The notes beneath the pieces are model-generated. The model did not search any database, had not been told where the DNA came from, and was given only the letters and a program-made list of their open reading frames with translations. Below are positions 1-8,031 of a stretch of 64,000 nucleotides of DNA, piece by piece. Origin of the DNA: an uncultured Schlesneria sp. (GTDB lineage: Bacteria > Planctomycetota > Planctomycetia > Planctomycetales > Planctomycetaceae); assembly GCA_903904835.1 (NCBI GenBank), contig CAIVEI010000145.1:1-64000 (forward strand), given 5' to 3'. Made by a program: the position numbers and the translations under genes. Each line of letters begins with the position of its first letter. Within the stretch, counting starts at the first letter, position 1.

Positions 1-176
1 CCATGCTGTTTCATGGTTGCCCAAGCAGAGTTGCCTAAGTTCCGCCAGTGTTGCCCATCATGGTTGCCCAAACATTTTGAGGCTCGAATTCTGAAAAAGC
101 TCTGGAAATCGCCAGTGTTGCCTAAGAACTCCCATAGTTGCCCATGCTGTTTCATGGTTGCCCAACCAGAGTTGCC
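1..176. repeat. Short direct repeats built on a GTTGCCCA core
   Basis: Positions 1-35 and 142-176 are the same 35-bp sequence with one mismatch (G25 versus C166). Between them the word GTTGCC recurs with CCA or TAA after it, and CCAGTGTTGCC appears at 46-56 and 111-121. A 69-codon frame runs through the block, but its product only repeats the DNA repeat (CCFMVAQ twice) and resembles no family I know. I read it as a non-coding, decaying repeat block that may continue left of the window. Confidence 0.6.
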
Positions 177-678
177 AATCAGGGGCTCTGGGGCTGCGCT
201 CATTATAGCCGATAAGTTGTGATCAGGCTGCGGCAAGCCCAGCGGAGATCGGAAGGGCATGCAAGTCGGCAGATTTCGTGCACTTGTGGTTATTTTGTCG
301 ATGAGTGACGACACCGAGATTGCACGGGGATGGTTGGATGTTCTATACCGAAACTCCCTCGCAAGAATGGGATACACCGCGTCTCAGAAGACTCCAGCGA
401 GGTTTCACCTCAGATCAAAGTAGCCATCTCGCTCCGCCGAGACGATCGCCGAATTGCAGCAGACCTCGACTGGCGCTTGAAAGCGCCAATGGATCACAAG
501 GTAATAGGCAATTCGGCTTTCTTCTCGGAGGAAAGGCTGTCAGTTTTTGTAGTATGGGCTTTAGGCCGCACAAGATGTTGTGTCGCACGGGCTGATGCCC
601 ATGCTACGGGTTATGGCGCACCATTCTCTACTTACAAAAACTGACTGCCTCGGAACGAGAAGGCTACTTTGGCAGAAA
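177..678. other. Stretch without a supportable gene
   Basis: Overlapping short frames lie on the plus strand (for example 301-423, 305-595 and 330-644). None shows a recognisable domain, they overlap in different phases, and none has a clear ribosome binding site. The frame opening at ATG 301 gives a plausible 40-residue peptide beginning MSDDTEIARGWLDVLY, which could be the end of a decayed gene. I leave the stretch unassigned. Confidence 0.4.
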
Positions 679-713
679 TCCCGAAACTTGACTCAATGAG
701 TCAAGTTTCGGGA
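679..713. repeat. Perfect 17-bp inverted repeat with a 1-nt centre
   Basis: Arm TCCCGAAACTTGACTCA (679-695) is followed by a single A (696) and its exact reverse complement (697-713). The centre contains TGACTCA/TGAGTCA. It lies 90 bp beyond the 3' end of the first clpP gene. There is no T-tract and the loop is one base, so it is a poor intrinsic terminator. A dimeric protein operator, a DNA cruciform or the relic of a mobile element end fit better. Confidence 0.75.
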
Positions 714-802
714 CTTAAGAAGTCAGTTGAAGTGGCACACAACCCGAGGTTAAAGTTTCTAGAACGTCATTGCAACCAATATCGTTCCTGGTTGGCTAAC
801 CT

Positions 803-1420
803 TCAAGACGCTGTCGCTGCCGCGGCGGCCGGGTTTGGAAGATGTTCCAGGACGCTGTCGATCAAGCCATAGGATTTGGCTTCTTCGGCCGACATGAAGT
901 TGTCCCGGTCCGTGTCCTCTTCAATCTTATCCAGAGTCTGGCCGGTATGTTTCAGCATCAGCTCGTTCATGCGCTTTTTGGTGCGGATGACTTCCTTGGC
1001 GTGGATTTCCAATTCGGTGGCTGTTCCCTGCATCCCGGCCAGGGGTTGATGGATCATGATCCGGCTGTTCGGCAGCGCGAACCGCTTTCCCTTTGTCCCT
1101 GCCGTCAGAAGCATCGCCCCCATGCTGGCACATTGACCAAGGCAATAAGTCGCCACGTCGCAACTGATGAACTGCATCGTGTCGTAGATCGCCATCCCTG
1201 CGGTAATCGATCCGCCGGGGCTGTTGATATACATATGGATGTCGGCTTTGCTGTCTTCGAATTGAAGATACAGCAATTGAGCCACAATGCTGTTGGAGAC
1301 GTCATCGTTGATGGCGCTTCCCAACAGGATGATTCGGTCGCGAAGCAGACGACTGTAAATGTCCATCGCCCGCTCTTCGCGGCCATTTTTTTCGATGACG
1401 TAAGGAACCAATGAAGTCAT
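803..1420 (-). CDS. clpP: ATP-dependent Clp protease proteolytic subunit (first copy)
   Basis: Serine protease subunit that forms the double-heptamer degradation chamber with a Clp ATPase in the cytoplasm. The 205-residue length matches ClpP. The catalytic triad is visible as Ser99 (QCASMGAM), His124 (IMIHQP) and Asp173 (DTDRDNF). The NSPGG oxyanion-hole loop sits at 66-70. A second clpP lies 80 bp upstream on the same strand, so the two are probably co-transcribed; no clpX or tig is adjacent. The C-terminus ends in an Ala-rich tail (PAAAAATAS). Multiple ClpP paralogs are common in planctomycetes and can form mixed rings; mixing here is inference. Confidence 0.95.
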   Translation of the reverse strand: MTSLVPYVIEKNGREERAMDIYSRLLRDRIILLGSAINDDVSNSIVAQLLYLQFEDSKADIHMYINSPGGSITAGMAIYDTMQFISCDVATYCLGQCASMGAMLLTAGTKGKRFALPNSRIMIHQPLAGMQGTATELEIHAKEVIRTKKRMNELMLKHTGQTLDKIEEDTDRDNFMSAEEAKSYGLIDSVLEHLPNPAAAAATAS

Positions 1421-1500
1421 ATCAGTGAACTCGCAGTCCGAAGGAAACTATTGGAAACGGGAATCGCAAAATCGCGTCGTGATTGTGAGTTAAAACCGAC

Positions 1501-2127
1501 TCACGTCGTCGCGGCAGCTTTCAATTTAGGATTCACGAGAATCTCGTCGACAAGCCCGTACTCTTTCGCCTGTCCGGCATTCAAATAGCGATCACGACCC
1601 GTGTCTTTGGCGATCCTTTCAACTGGCTGTCCCGTATGTTGTGACAGAATCCCGTTCAATACTTCGCGTGTTTCCAGGATTTCTTTCGCCTGGATTTCGA
1701 TGTCTGAAACCTGACCGCCCACTTCGCCGTACGGCTGGTGGATCATCATTTTGGCATGCGGAAGGATAAATCGCTTTCCCTTGGTGCCGCCAGCGACCAG
1801 GATAGCTCCACCACTTGCCGCCAGCCCGACGCAATACGTCGCAACGCTGCACTGCAGGAACTGCATCGTGTCGTAGATCGCCATCGTGGCCGAAACCGAG
1901 CCACCCGGCGAATTAATATAAAAGTGAACATCCTGGTGCTTGTTCTCTGATTGCAGGAACAGCAACTTCATGACGATCAGGTTTGCGCTGGCGTCATGGA
2001 TGGGACCGTCAAGAAAGACGATCCGATTTTCGAGCAACAGATCACCAATCCCCATTTGACGCTGACGCGAATAATCGCGAGACGCATTCAATTGCGGAGA
2101 CACGGAACCACGGAACGAGTCGAGCAT
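1501..2127 (-). CDS. clpP: ATP-dependent Clp protease proteolytic subunit (second copy)
   Basis: Second ClpP peptidase, 208 residues, with triad Ser105 (LAASGGAI), His130 (MMIHQP) and Asp179 (DTGRDRY) all intact, so both copies should be active. The N-terminal 25 residues (SVSPQLNASRDYSRQRQMG) differ fully from the first copy. This region forms the axial gate and processing segment in ClpP. It is the first gene of the probable clpP-clpP transcript; the next gene upstream diverges. The copies are far from identical, which suggests an old duplication with specialisation rather than recent amplification. Confidence 0.95.
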   Translation of the reverse strand: MLDSFRGSVSPQLNASRDYSRQRQMGIGDLLLENRIVFLDGPIHDASANLIVMKLLFLQSENKHQDVHFYINSPGGSVSATMAIYDTMQFLQCSVATYCVGLAASGGAILVAGGTKGKRFILPHAKMMIHQPYGEVGGQVSDIEIQAKEILETREVLNGILSQHTGQPVERIAKDTGRDRYLNAGQAKEYGLVDEILVNPKLKAAATT

Positions 2128-2496
2128 GCATCATCCTTCGTCATTTTTCGACGGAAAAAGGGAAAAAAGTCCAAGAGTTTCCCGTCACGTTGCACTCTTC
2201 GAAGGGAAGAGTAGGCACATGCCCTGTCTCAGGCAAGCCTCGGGACCGCGAATTTCGTCACGTCACGGTGATGTTCCGTACAACAACGCTACTGTTCGCA
2301 ATTGAGCTGGCTGATCCATCAGGATTTGAAACACTCATCTTCCTCGGCAACATTTACCCGCAATTGGACTTCCTATTGTGTCAAGGGATATACTTGCAGA
2401 CTCTGTGCAATGGAATTTGCGCAGTCAATTAACCCAATTGGATCGCGTCAGACCGCGATCTTGTTCGTCTCACCGCTTGTTTCATGAGTCCTGGTT
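2128..2496. other. Divergent intergenic region
   Basis: The 369 bp separate the clpP pair (minus) from the cytochrome gene (plus) and must hold both promoters. Short frames here overlap each other and show no family. I could not identify -35/-10 boxes with confidence. Confidence 0.4.
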
Positions 2497-5175
2497 ATGA
2501 AGGTCCTCGTCACTTGTTCTGGCTGTGGCATGGCCTTTAAAGTTGATGGACAGTACGTGGGCAGGCGGGGTAAGTGTCCGAATCCGGATTGCCGCCAAAC
2601 CTATGTTGTCCCCGAACCGAATTTGGACTTACCCAAATCGCCAGTGACATCTCGAAAAGCAGAAACAGGTCAGTCAAAGAGCCTGGGTTGGGGAGAATCG
2701 CTGGTTCATAAGAAACCCAAGTCGAAGAAAAGCTCAACTTCCTGGTTGTCTCGAGTTGACAGGCCGTCATTCCTGATGGGACTCGGTGTCTCGGCGATGA
2801 TCGCAATGATGGCTGCAGCGTTATGGCCTTTGATTGGTGCGAAAAATTCCACTGTCGCCGCTCAGAACCCGCTCGCTGGCCAGAATAATCTTGCCGGTCA
2901 AAATCCCGGCGCGGTTGATCAATCGTCGTCAGCCGGTTTTTCATTAAATGTCACACCTCTCACCTCGAAATATTGCATCAGTTGTCATGGAGCCGACAAG
3001 CCGGAAGCGGGTTTGTCGTTGACGAAGTATGTCGATGAAAAAGCGATGTTGAAAGATCGGCGAATCTGGGAACGTGCCTTTGAGATGATCAAGGCTGGCG
3101 AAATGCCGCCGCACGATAACCCGCAACCAACGGCTGATGAAAAATCAAAAATCCTCGAGTATTTACATGATAAGTTGCACAAGATTGATTGTTCCAAGAT
3201 CTCTGATCCTGGCAGGGTAACAATTCGTCGGTTAAATCGAGCCGAGTACAACAACACCATTCGTGACTTGATGCAGGTCACGTTCCGGCCTGCGGACGAT
3301 TTTCCGTCGGATGACGTGGGTTATGGTTTCGATAACATTGGCGACGTCCTCTCGCTCCCGCCATTGCTGATGGAAAAGTACCTGAATGCTGCGGAAAAGA
3401 TTGCGAGCGAAGCGATTTTATCGGTTGATATCGGGAATCCACCAACACGCGAATTCGATCGCGACAGCGTGCATCGCAGTTCGGTCGCTCATTCGCATGG
3501 CGAGGATGCAACGATTCTCGTTTCAACCGGCGATCTTTATGTGGAGCATCAATTTCCACAATCGGGTGATTACATCCTGCGAGTCACCGCTGCGGAAACA
3601 CCAGCGGGAAACGAATCTTCGCAAATGGAATTTCGGCTCGATGGCAAGCCGGTCGCCAAGTATCAGGTCAATCAGACCGAATCCTCGTACGGTACATTTG
3701 AATTGCCGATTCATCTCGACCGCGGTCTGCACAAGTTCGCGGTCGCGTTTTTGAATGACTTTTACGATCCGAAGGCGAAAGATAAGGACCGCCGCGACCG
3801 CAATCTGATTGTTCGTGATGTTCAGATCATCGGGCCGACATCGGTTGATCGCTCGGAATACCCACCATTCCATCGTTCGTTTATGAAGGTCATTCCGGGT
3901 GACGGGAAATCGTTTGCCGATGCGGCTCAGGAAAACCTTCGTCCATTCATCAGGCGAACGTTTCGCCGACCGGTTTCCAACAGCGAACTGGCAAAGTTTG
4001 TCGGTTTGGCGGAGCGGATCGCCTCAGAAGGGGAATCTTTCTCCACCGCGATGCAAGTTGCCGTCACAGGATTGCTCGTCTCGCCCCATTTTTTGTTTCG
4101 CATCGAAACCGACAAGAATCCTGACGATGCCAACGACAAGCATCCGCTGAACGACTACGAACTGGCGACCAGGTTATCTTACTTTCTGTGGAGTAGCCTT
4201 CCTGATGACGAACTGATGTCACATGCCGAGAAAAATGACCTGCACACCGATGCGGTCATTGATTTACAGGTCCGCCGAATGCTGGCTGATCCGAAGTCGC
4301 ATGCTTTGGTCGAAAACTTTGCCGATCAGTGGCTCCAATTACGAATTTTGAACGAGATCACGCCTGACCCCAAGCGATTTCCCGAATTTAATCCGGAATT
4401 GCGCGAGGACATGAAGCGCGAGACTAACCGGTTCTTTGAATATGTGATGCGTGAAGATCGTTCGATTCTCGAATTTCTTGACGGTGCCTACACATTCGTA
4501 AACGAACGTCTGGCAAAGCATTACGGTTTTGAGGAGATTAACGGAACGGAATTCCAGCAGATCAGTTTGGCGGGAAAAAACCGTGCCGGACTGCTGACCC
4601 AGGGTAGCATTCTCACGTTAACATCTAATCCAGACAGGACTTCGCCGGTGAAACGAGGCAAATGGGTGATGGAAGTGCTACTGAATCAGCCACCGCCGGC
4701 ACCGCCGCCAAATGTCCCGGAATTGGCCGAAACGGCAAAAGCCCAGCCGAATATGACTCTCAGGCAGCAAATGGAACTGCATCGCGAGAACCCCTCGTGT
4801 GCGTCCTGCCATCGAACAATGGACCAGTTGGGCTTTGGAATTGAGAATTTCGATGCGATTGGTCGCTGGCGGGATCGGGATGGAAACCACGAACTGGACA
4901 CTCGGGGAGAATTGCCAGGCGGAAAATCATTTCGAGGGCCCGTCGAACTGGCGATGGTGTTACGAAACAAACAATGCGAATTCGGGGAATGTCTGGCGGA
5001 AAAAATGCTGACTTATGCATTAGGTCGTGGTCTAGAGTTTTATGATCGGTGTGCGACCGCTAAGATATTGTCATCTCTCAAGGATCGCGATTTCAAATTT
5101 TCAGTGCTGATTACCGAAATCATCAAAAGTGAACCGTTTCGAATGCGGCGTGGAGAACCCAGCCCTGCGGGTTAG
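2497..5175 (+). CDS. Planctomycete DUF1592-type cytochrome with N-terminal zinc finger
   Basis: Membrane-anchored protein of 892 residues. Domains in order: a zinc-ribbon (MJ0042-type) with Cys7, Cys10, Cys27 and Cys32; a transmembrane helix at about 91-113; a haem-binding CxxCH (160-164, PSCyt-type); DUF1587 (about 240-305); a carbohydrate-binding-like insert (about 330-455); DUF1595 (about 475-545); DUF1592 (about 555-685); DUF1588 (about 700-800) containing a second CxxCH (768-772); and DUF1585 to the end. In planctomycetes this family is routinely encoded with a DUF1552 protein, and one lies downstream at 6559. Exact redox function is unknown. If the helix is a normal anchor, the zinc finger is cytoplasmic and the haem part periplasmic, an odd pairing. 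The ATG start gives the finger intact. Confidence 0.93.
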   Translation: MKVLVTCSGCGMAFKVDGQYVGRRGKCPNPDCRQTYVVPEPNLDLPKSPVTSRKAETGQSKSLGWGESLVHKKPKSKKSSTSWLSRVDRPSFLMGLGVSAMIAMMAAALWPLIGAKNSTVAAQNPLAGQNNLAGQNPGAVDQSSSAGFSLNVTPLTSKYCISCHGADKPEAGLSLTKYVDEKAMLKDRRIWERAFEMIKAGEMPPHDNPQPTADEKSKILEYLHDKLHKIDCSKISDPGRVTIRRLNRAEYNNTIRDLMQVTFRPADDFPSDDVGYGFDNIGDVLSLPPLLMEKYLNAAEKIASEAILSVDIGNPPTREFDRDSVHRSSVAHSHGEDATILVSTGDLYVEHQFPQSGDYILRVTAAETPAGNESSQMEFRLDGKPVAKYQVNQTESSYGTFELPIHLDRGLHKFAVAFLNDFYDPKAKDKDRRDRNLIVRDVQIIGPTSVDRSEYPPFHRSFMKVIPGDGKSFADAAQENLRPFIRRTFRRPVSNSELAKFVGLAERIASEGESFSTAMQVAVTGLLVSPHFLFRIETDKNPDDANDKHPLNDYELATRLSYFLWSSLPDDELMSHAEKNDLHTDAVIDLQVRRMLADPKSHALVENFADQWLQLRILNEITPDPKRFPEFNPELREDMKRETNRFFEYVMREDRSILEFLDGAYTFVNERLAKHYGFEEINGTEFQQISLAGKNRAGLLTQGSILTLTSNPDRTSPVKRGKWVMEVLLNQPPPAPPPNVPELAETAKAQPNMTLRQQMELHRENPSCASCHRTMDQLGFGIENFDAIGRWRDRDGNHELDTRGELPGGKSFRGPVELAMVLRNKQCEFGECLAEKMLTYALGRGLEFYDRCATAKILSSLKDRDFKFSVLITEIIKSEPFRMRRGEPSPAG

Positions 5176-5499
5176 AGAGTAGAATTGAGAAAGTTGAAAG
5201 TAGACGGAATGAACGGATGTTGTATGAGGTTTGTTTAAGCTCGTACTCCCGTCTAATGGGGTCGTTTGAAATTTGGGTAAACTCGTCGTTTTGATTTGAT
5301 GATTCAAACGCGAGATACTAAAGCCTGAATTCAACGGCAGATTGATTTTTTCGAAGAGAGTCGGCTCACCCGACGTGATTGAGACGCAGACGTGACTTTG
5401 TTCCAGGTCCGACTGTAACGGGTTCGAGTGACAAAATTGCGGTTCCGAGGGGACCGCGCCAACGAGCAGTGATTTGGCTGCCTAGACGAAGGATTTGAA
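5176..5499. other. Intergenic region without a recognised element
   Basis: The 324 bp lie between two plus-strand genes. I see no strong hairpin with a T-tract and no plausible ORF. It probably holds the promoter of the HTH gene that follows. Confidence 0.35.
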
Positions 5500-6405
5500 G
5501 TGACAGATATCAGCGACGATCTGAAAGATGATCAACACACTCACGAAGAAGCTCACCAGCATCATACCTCTACGCACGATGACATTGACAATCTTGAGGA
5601 TGAGGATGGTGAGGGTGCCATTAATGGCGATTTGACTCCGAACGATATTTTCGGGCTTGATCCCTTGGACGTTCTGACGCTGGAAGAATTGGCCGAGTAT
5701 TTGAAGGTCTCGCCAGCAGCCGCTCACCGCGTCATCAAAGAACTGAAACTTCCCGGCCGAAATATCGGTGGCGAATGGAGATTTCTGCGAGACGCGGTCG
5801 CGAACTGGTTGCGAGGTCAGGAAGCTCCTGCTCAGCAACAGCAAAAAGCGCGTGAGGATTATTCCAAGGCCAAACCACCAGCCCCGGCGGAAGAACCGGC
5901 TGAACGATTTGCTCGCCCTCCACAGCGACCTCCTTATCAAGCCGATCAAGGGGGCGGTGGTGGCGAATACCGACCTCGCCAGCGATTTCCTGAGGGAGGA
6001 CAGCAGTATGGCAATCAAGGTGGTGGCCAGTACGGCAATCGGGGCGGACAATACGGTGGGGGCCAATACGGCGGTGGCGAGCAAGGTGGCGGAAACTACG
6101 GGGGGGCAGCGGGTGGCTACAGTCCTCCCCCTCGACGTCCATTCCGTGCGGCTGAAGGTGGCGGACAAGGTCAGTTCGGCGGCGCAGCCGAAGGTGGCGG
6201 CTACCGTGGCGGGAACACAGGCGGTGCCCGTTTTGGAGGCGGTGGATATTCAGCAGGTGGCGGTGGTGGATATGCCGGCGGTGGACAACGTTTCGGAGAC
6301 GGGTCGAAACGCAAGAACAAGCGCCAGGTATTCGATAACGAACGCGGAAAACGACTTGATCGTCGTCGCGAAGGCGAAGGTGCAGAAGGTGATGTCGACG
6401 AATGA
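5500..6405 (+). CDS. Excisionase/MerR-like HTH protein with Gly-rich low-complexity tail
   Basis: The 301-residue product has three parts. Residues 1-50 are acidic and His-rich. Residues 58-106 form a helix-turn-helix of the excisionase (HTH_17) type (LTLEELAEYLKVS, then GGEWRFLRDAVANWL). Residues 150-268 are a low-complexity region of Gly with Tyr, Gln, Arg and Asn in repeats such as GGGQYG and GGQYGG. The end is strongly basic (270-291). The start is GTG 5500, supported by the GAAGGA ribosome site a few bases before it; no ATG fits. The HTH predicts DNA binding; the tail resembles RGG/prion-like domains that drive self-association. It sits between the DUF1592 and DUF1552 genes. Its target is unknown; a nucleoid or RNA-binding role is also possible. 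Confidence 0.88.
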   Translation: MTDISDDLKDDQHTHEEAHQHHTSTHDDIDNLEDEDGEGAINGDLTPNDIFGLDPLDVLTLEELAEYLKVSPAAAHRVIKELKLPGRNIGGEWRFLRDAVANWLRGQEAPAQQQQKAREDYSKAKPPAPAEEPAERFARPPQRPPYQADQGGGGGEYRPRQRFPEGGQQYGNQGGGQYGNRGGQYGGGQYGGGEQGGGNYGGAAGGYSPPPRRPFRAAEGGGQGQFGGAAEGGGYRGGNTGGARFGGGGYSAGGGGGYAGGGQRFGDGSKRKNKRQVFDNERGKRLDRRREGEGAEGDVDE

Positions 6406-6436
6406 TTCGTCGAAAACCACGGGCAGACATCGTCAG

Positions 6437-6470
6437 ACAGACGTTTCCAGTAAGACCTGGAAACGTCTGT
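6437..6470 (+). terminator. Hairpin downstream of the HTH gene
   Basis: A perfect 14-bp stem (6437-6450 with 6457-6470) closes a 6-nt loop TAAGAC, 32 bp after the stop codon. The run after it is mixed rather than T-rich, so it may be a weak intrinsic terminator or an mRNA 3'-end stabiliser. Confidence 0.6.
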
Positions 6471-6558
6471 TGCTGCGGTCTTGGTAGCTGATAGACTGAT
6501 CCTGTTACAGCGATAAAACCTGTGGTCTTTTTCCAAATGGTTCGCAGTAGGGACGTTC

Positions 6559-7911
6559 ATGACACGCAATCAACCAAAACTTCCGCGACGTACTTTTCTC
6601 AAAGGTGTCGGTGCGACGCTCGGGTTGCCCGTTTTGAACGCGATGCTTCCGTCCAATGGATGGGCGGCAGGTGCAACAGGTGCACCAAATCGGATGGCGT
6701 TTGTCTTTGTGCCGAACGGCGTGATTGTTCCTGACTGGACGCCAAAAGGTGAAGGTGCAGATTGGCAACTCTCGCCAACGCTGGAGCCGCTTGCCAGTGT
6801 GAAAGACCACCTGTGTGTGATGACCGGTCTGGCACAGGATAATGCGGAAGCCAAAGGGGACGGCCCTGGAGATCATGCACGATCTGCGGCGGCATTCCTG
6901 ACCGGTGCTCATCCCGTCAAAACCGACGGGGTCGACATTAAGGCGGGAATCTCGGTTGATCAGGTCGCCGCCGAGAAGATCGGTTCACTGACCAGGCTTC
7001 CTTCGCTGGAAATCGGAACCGAGGGTGGTCGTAACGCCGGACAATGTGATTCCGGTTACAGTTGTGCCTACTCCAATAACATTTCCTGGAAGACTCCTTC
7101 GACACCCATGTCGAAAGAGATTAACCCGAAGCTCGTTTTCGAACGGCTGTTCGGTTCGTCGGGCGATCAAGACTCGGCCAAGGCTCGTGCAAGGCGCGAC
7201 TTTTTCCGGACCAGTATTCTCGACTCCGTCAGCGACGATGCTTCCAAACTATCCAAAACACTCGGAGCGACCGATCGTCGAAAGTTGGACGAATACTTTT
7301 CCAGCGTTCGTGAAATTGAACAACGAATCGCTCGTTCACAAGCGGATAAGACCAGTCAAAAAGTTCCTCAAATTGAGATGCCGCAACGAATTCCTCGTGA
7401 GCTTGATGATCATATCCGTCTGATGTTTGATCTTCTGGCGATCGCATTCGAAACCGACACCACGCGCGTTGCCACATTCATGCTGGCGAATGAAGGGAGC
7501 AATCGCAGCTATCCGATGGTCGGTGTCAACGACGGTCATCACCACTTGTCACATCATCAAAATAAAGAGGATTTTATCGCTCCTTTGAAGAAGATCGACA
7601 AATACTTGATCACCCATTTCGCCAATTTCCTCGAGAGACTCAAGGGGACAAAGGAAGGTGATGGTAACCTGCTCGATCATTCGATGATCGTTTATGGTTC
7701 GGCCATTTCGGATGGAAACCACCATAATCACAACGATTTACCAATCCTGTTGGCTGGAGGCGGATCGGGAACGATCACGACGAATCGGCATCTTGTTTAT
7801 CCCAAGAATACCCCTTTGAATAATCTGTTTCTTTCGATGCTTGATCGGATGGATGTCCGTATCGATCGACTCGGTGACAGCACCGGACGGCTGGACCGCG
7901 TCAGCGTTTAA
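6559..7911 (+). CDS. DUF1552 family Tat-exported protein
   Basis: Planctomycete DUF1552 protein of 450 residues. A twin-arginine signal is visible at the N-terminus (RRTFLKGVGATLGLPVLNAM, Arg10-Arg11), so it is probably exported folded. The body has the usual features: FVPNGVIVPDWTPKGEG near 50-66, AAFLTGAHPVKT near 110-121, DDHIRLMFDLLAIAFETDTTRVATFM near 280-305 and GNLLDHSMIVYGSAISDGNHHNH near 360-382. The His-rich stretches may bind metal. Its partner family DUF1592 is two genes upstream. Biochemical function is unknown. Start ATG 6559 places the Tat motif correctly. Confidence 0.92.
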   Translation: MTRNQPKLPRRTFLKGVGATLGLPVLNAMLPSNGWAAGATGAPNRMAFVFVPNGVIVPDWTPKGEGADWQLSPTLEPLASVKDHLCVMTGLAQDNAEAKGDGPGDHARSAAAFLTGAHPVKTDGVDIKAGISVDQVAAEKIGSLTRLPSLEIGTEGGRNAGQCDSGYSCAYSNNISWKTPSTPMSKEINPKLVFERLFGSSGDQDSAKARARRDFFRTSILDSVSDDASKLSKTLGATDRRKLDEYFSSVREIEQRIARSQADKTSQKVPQIEMPQRIPRELDDHIRLMFDLLAIAFETDTTRVATFMLANEGSNRSYPMVGVNDGHHHLSHHQNKEDFIAPLKKIDKYLITHFANFLERLKGTKEGDGNLLDHSMIVYGSAISDGNHHNHNDLPILLAGGGSGTITTNRHLVYPKNTPLNNLFLSMLDRMDVRIDRLGDSTGRLDRVSV

Positions 7912-7925
7912 TGCACCAGGACGTA

Positions 7926-7998
7926 GTAGTGGCTTCCAGCCACTTTGAGAGATGGTCACTTTGAGAAATGATGCGCGGAGGCTCGAAGCCTCCACTAC
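7926..7998. repeat. REP-like element with nested hairpins
   Basis: GTAGTGG (7926-7932) pairs with CCACTAC (7992-7998). Inside lie a TGGCTTCCAGCCA hairpin and a 7-bp stem GGAGGCT/AGCCTCC (7977-7983 with 7987-7993). A near-duplicate TCACTTTGAGA/CCACTTTGAGA word lies in the middle. It fills the gap between the DUF1552 gene and the amidase gene. Position and symmetry suggest a dispersed extragenic palindrome. Confidence 0.6.
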
Positions 7999-8031
7999 CC
8001 GAAATTCGTCTTGCTTGTTGGTAATCGCCTG

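Noticed and set aside
305-644. Two overlapping frames near the left edge
   Set aside because: Different phases, no ribosome site, no family resemblance.
842-1414. Long open frame antisense to the first clpP gene
   Set aside because: It is the complement of a well-conserved gene; no family is visible.
5482-6168. Long minus-strand frames opposite the Gly-rich HTH gene
   Set aside because: Low-complexity GC-rich DNA keeps other frames open; the products are repetitive nonsense.
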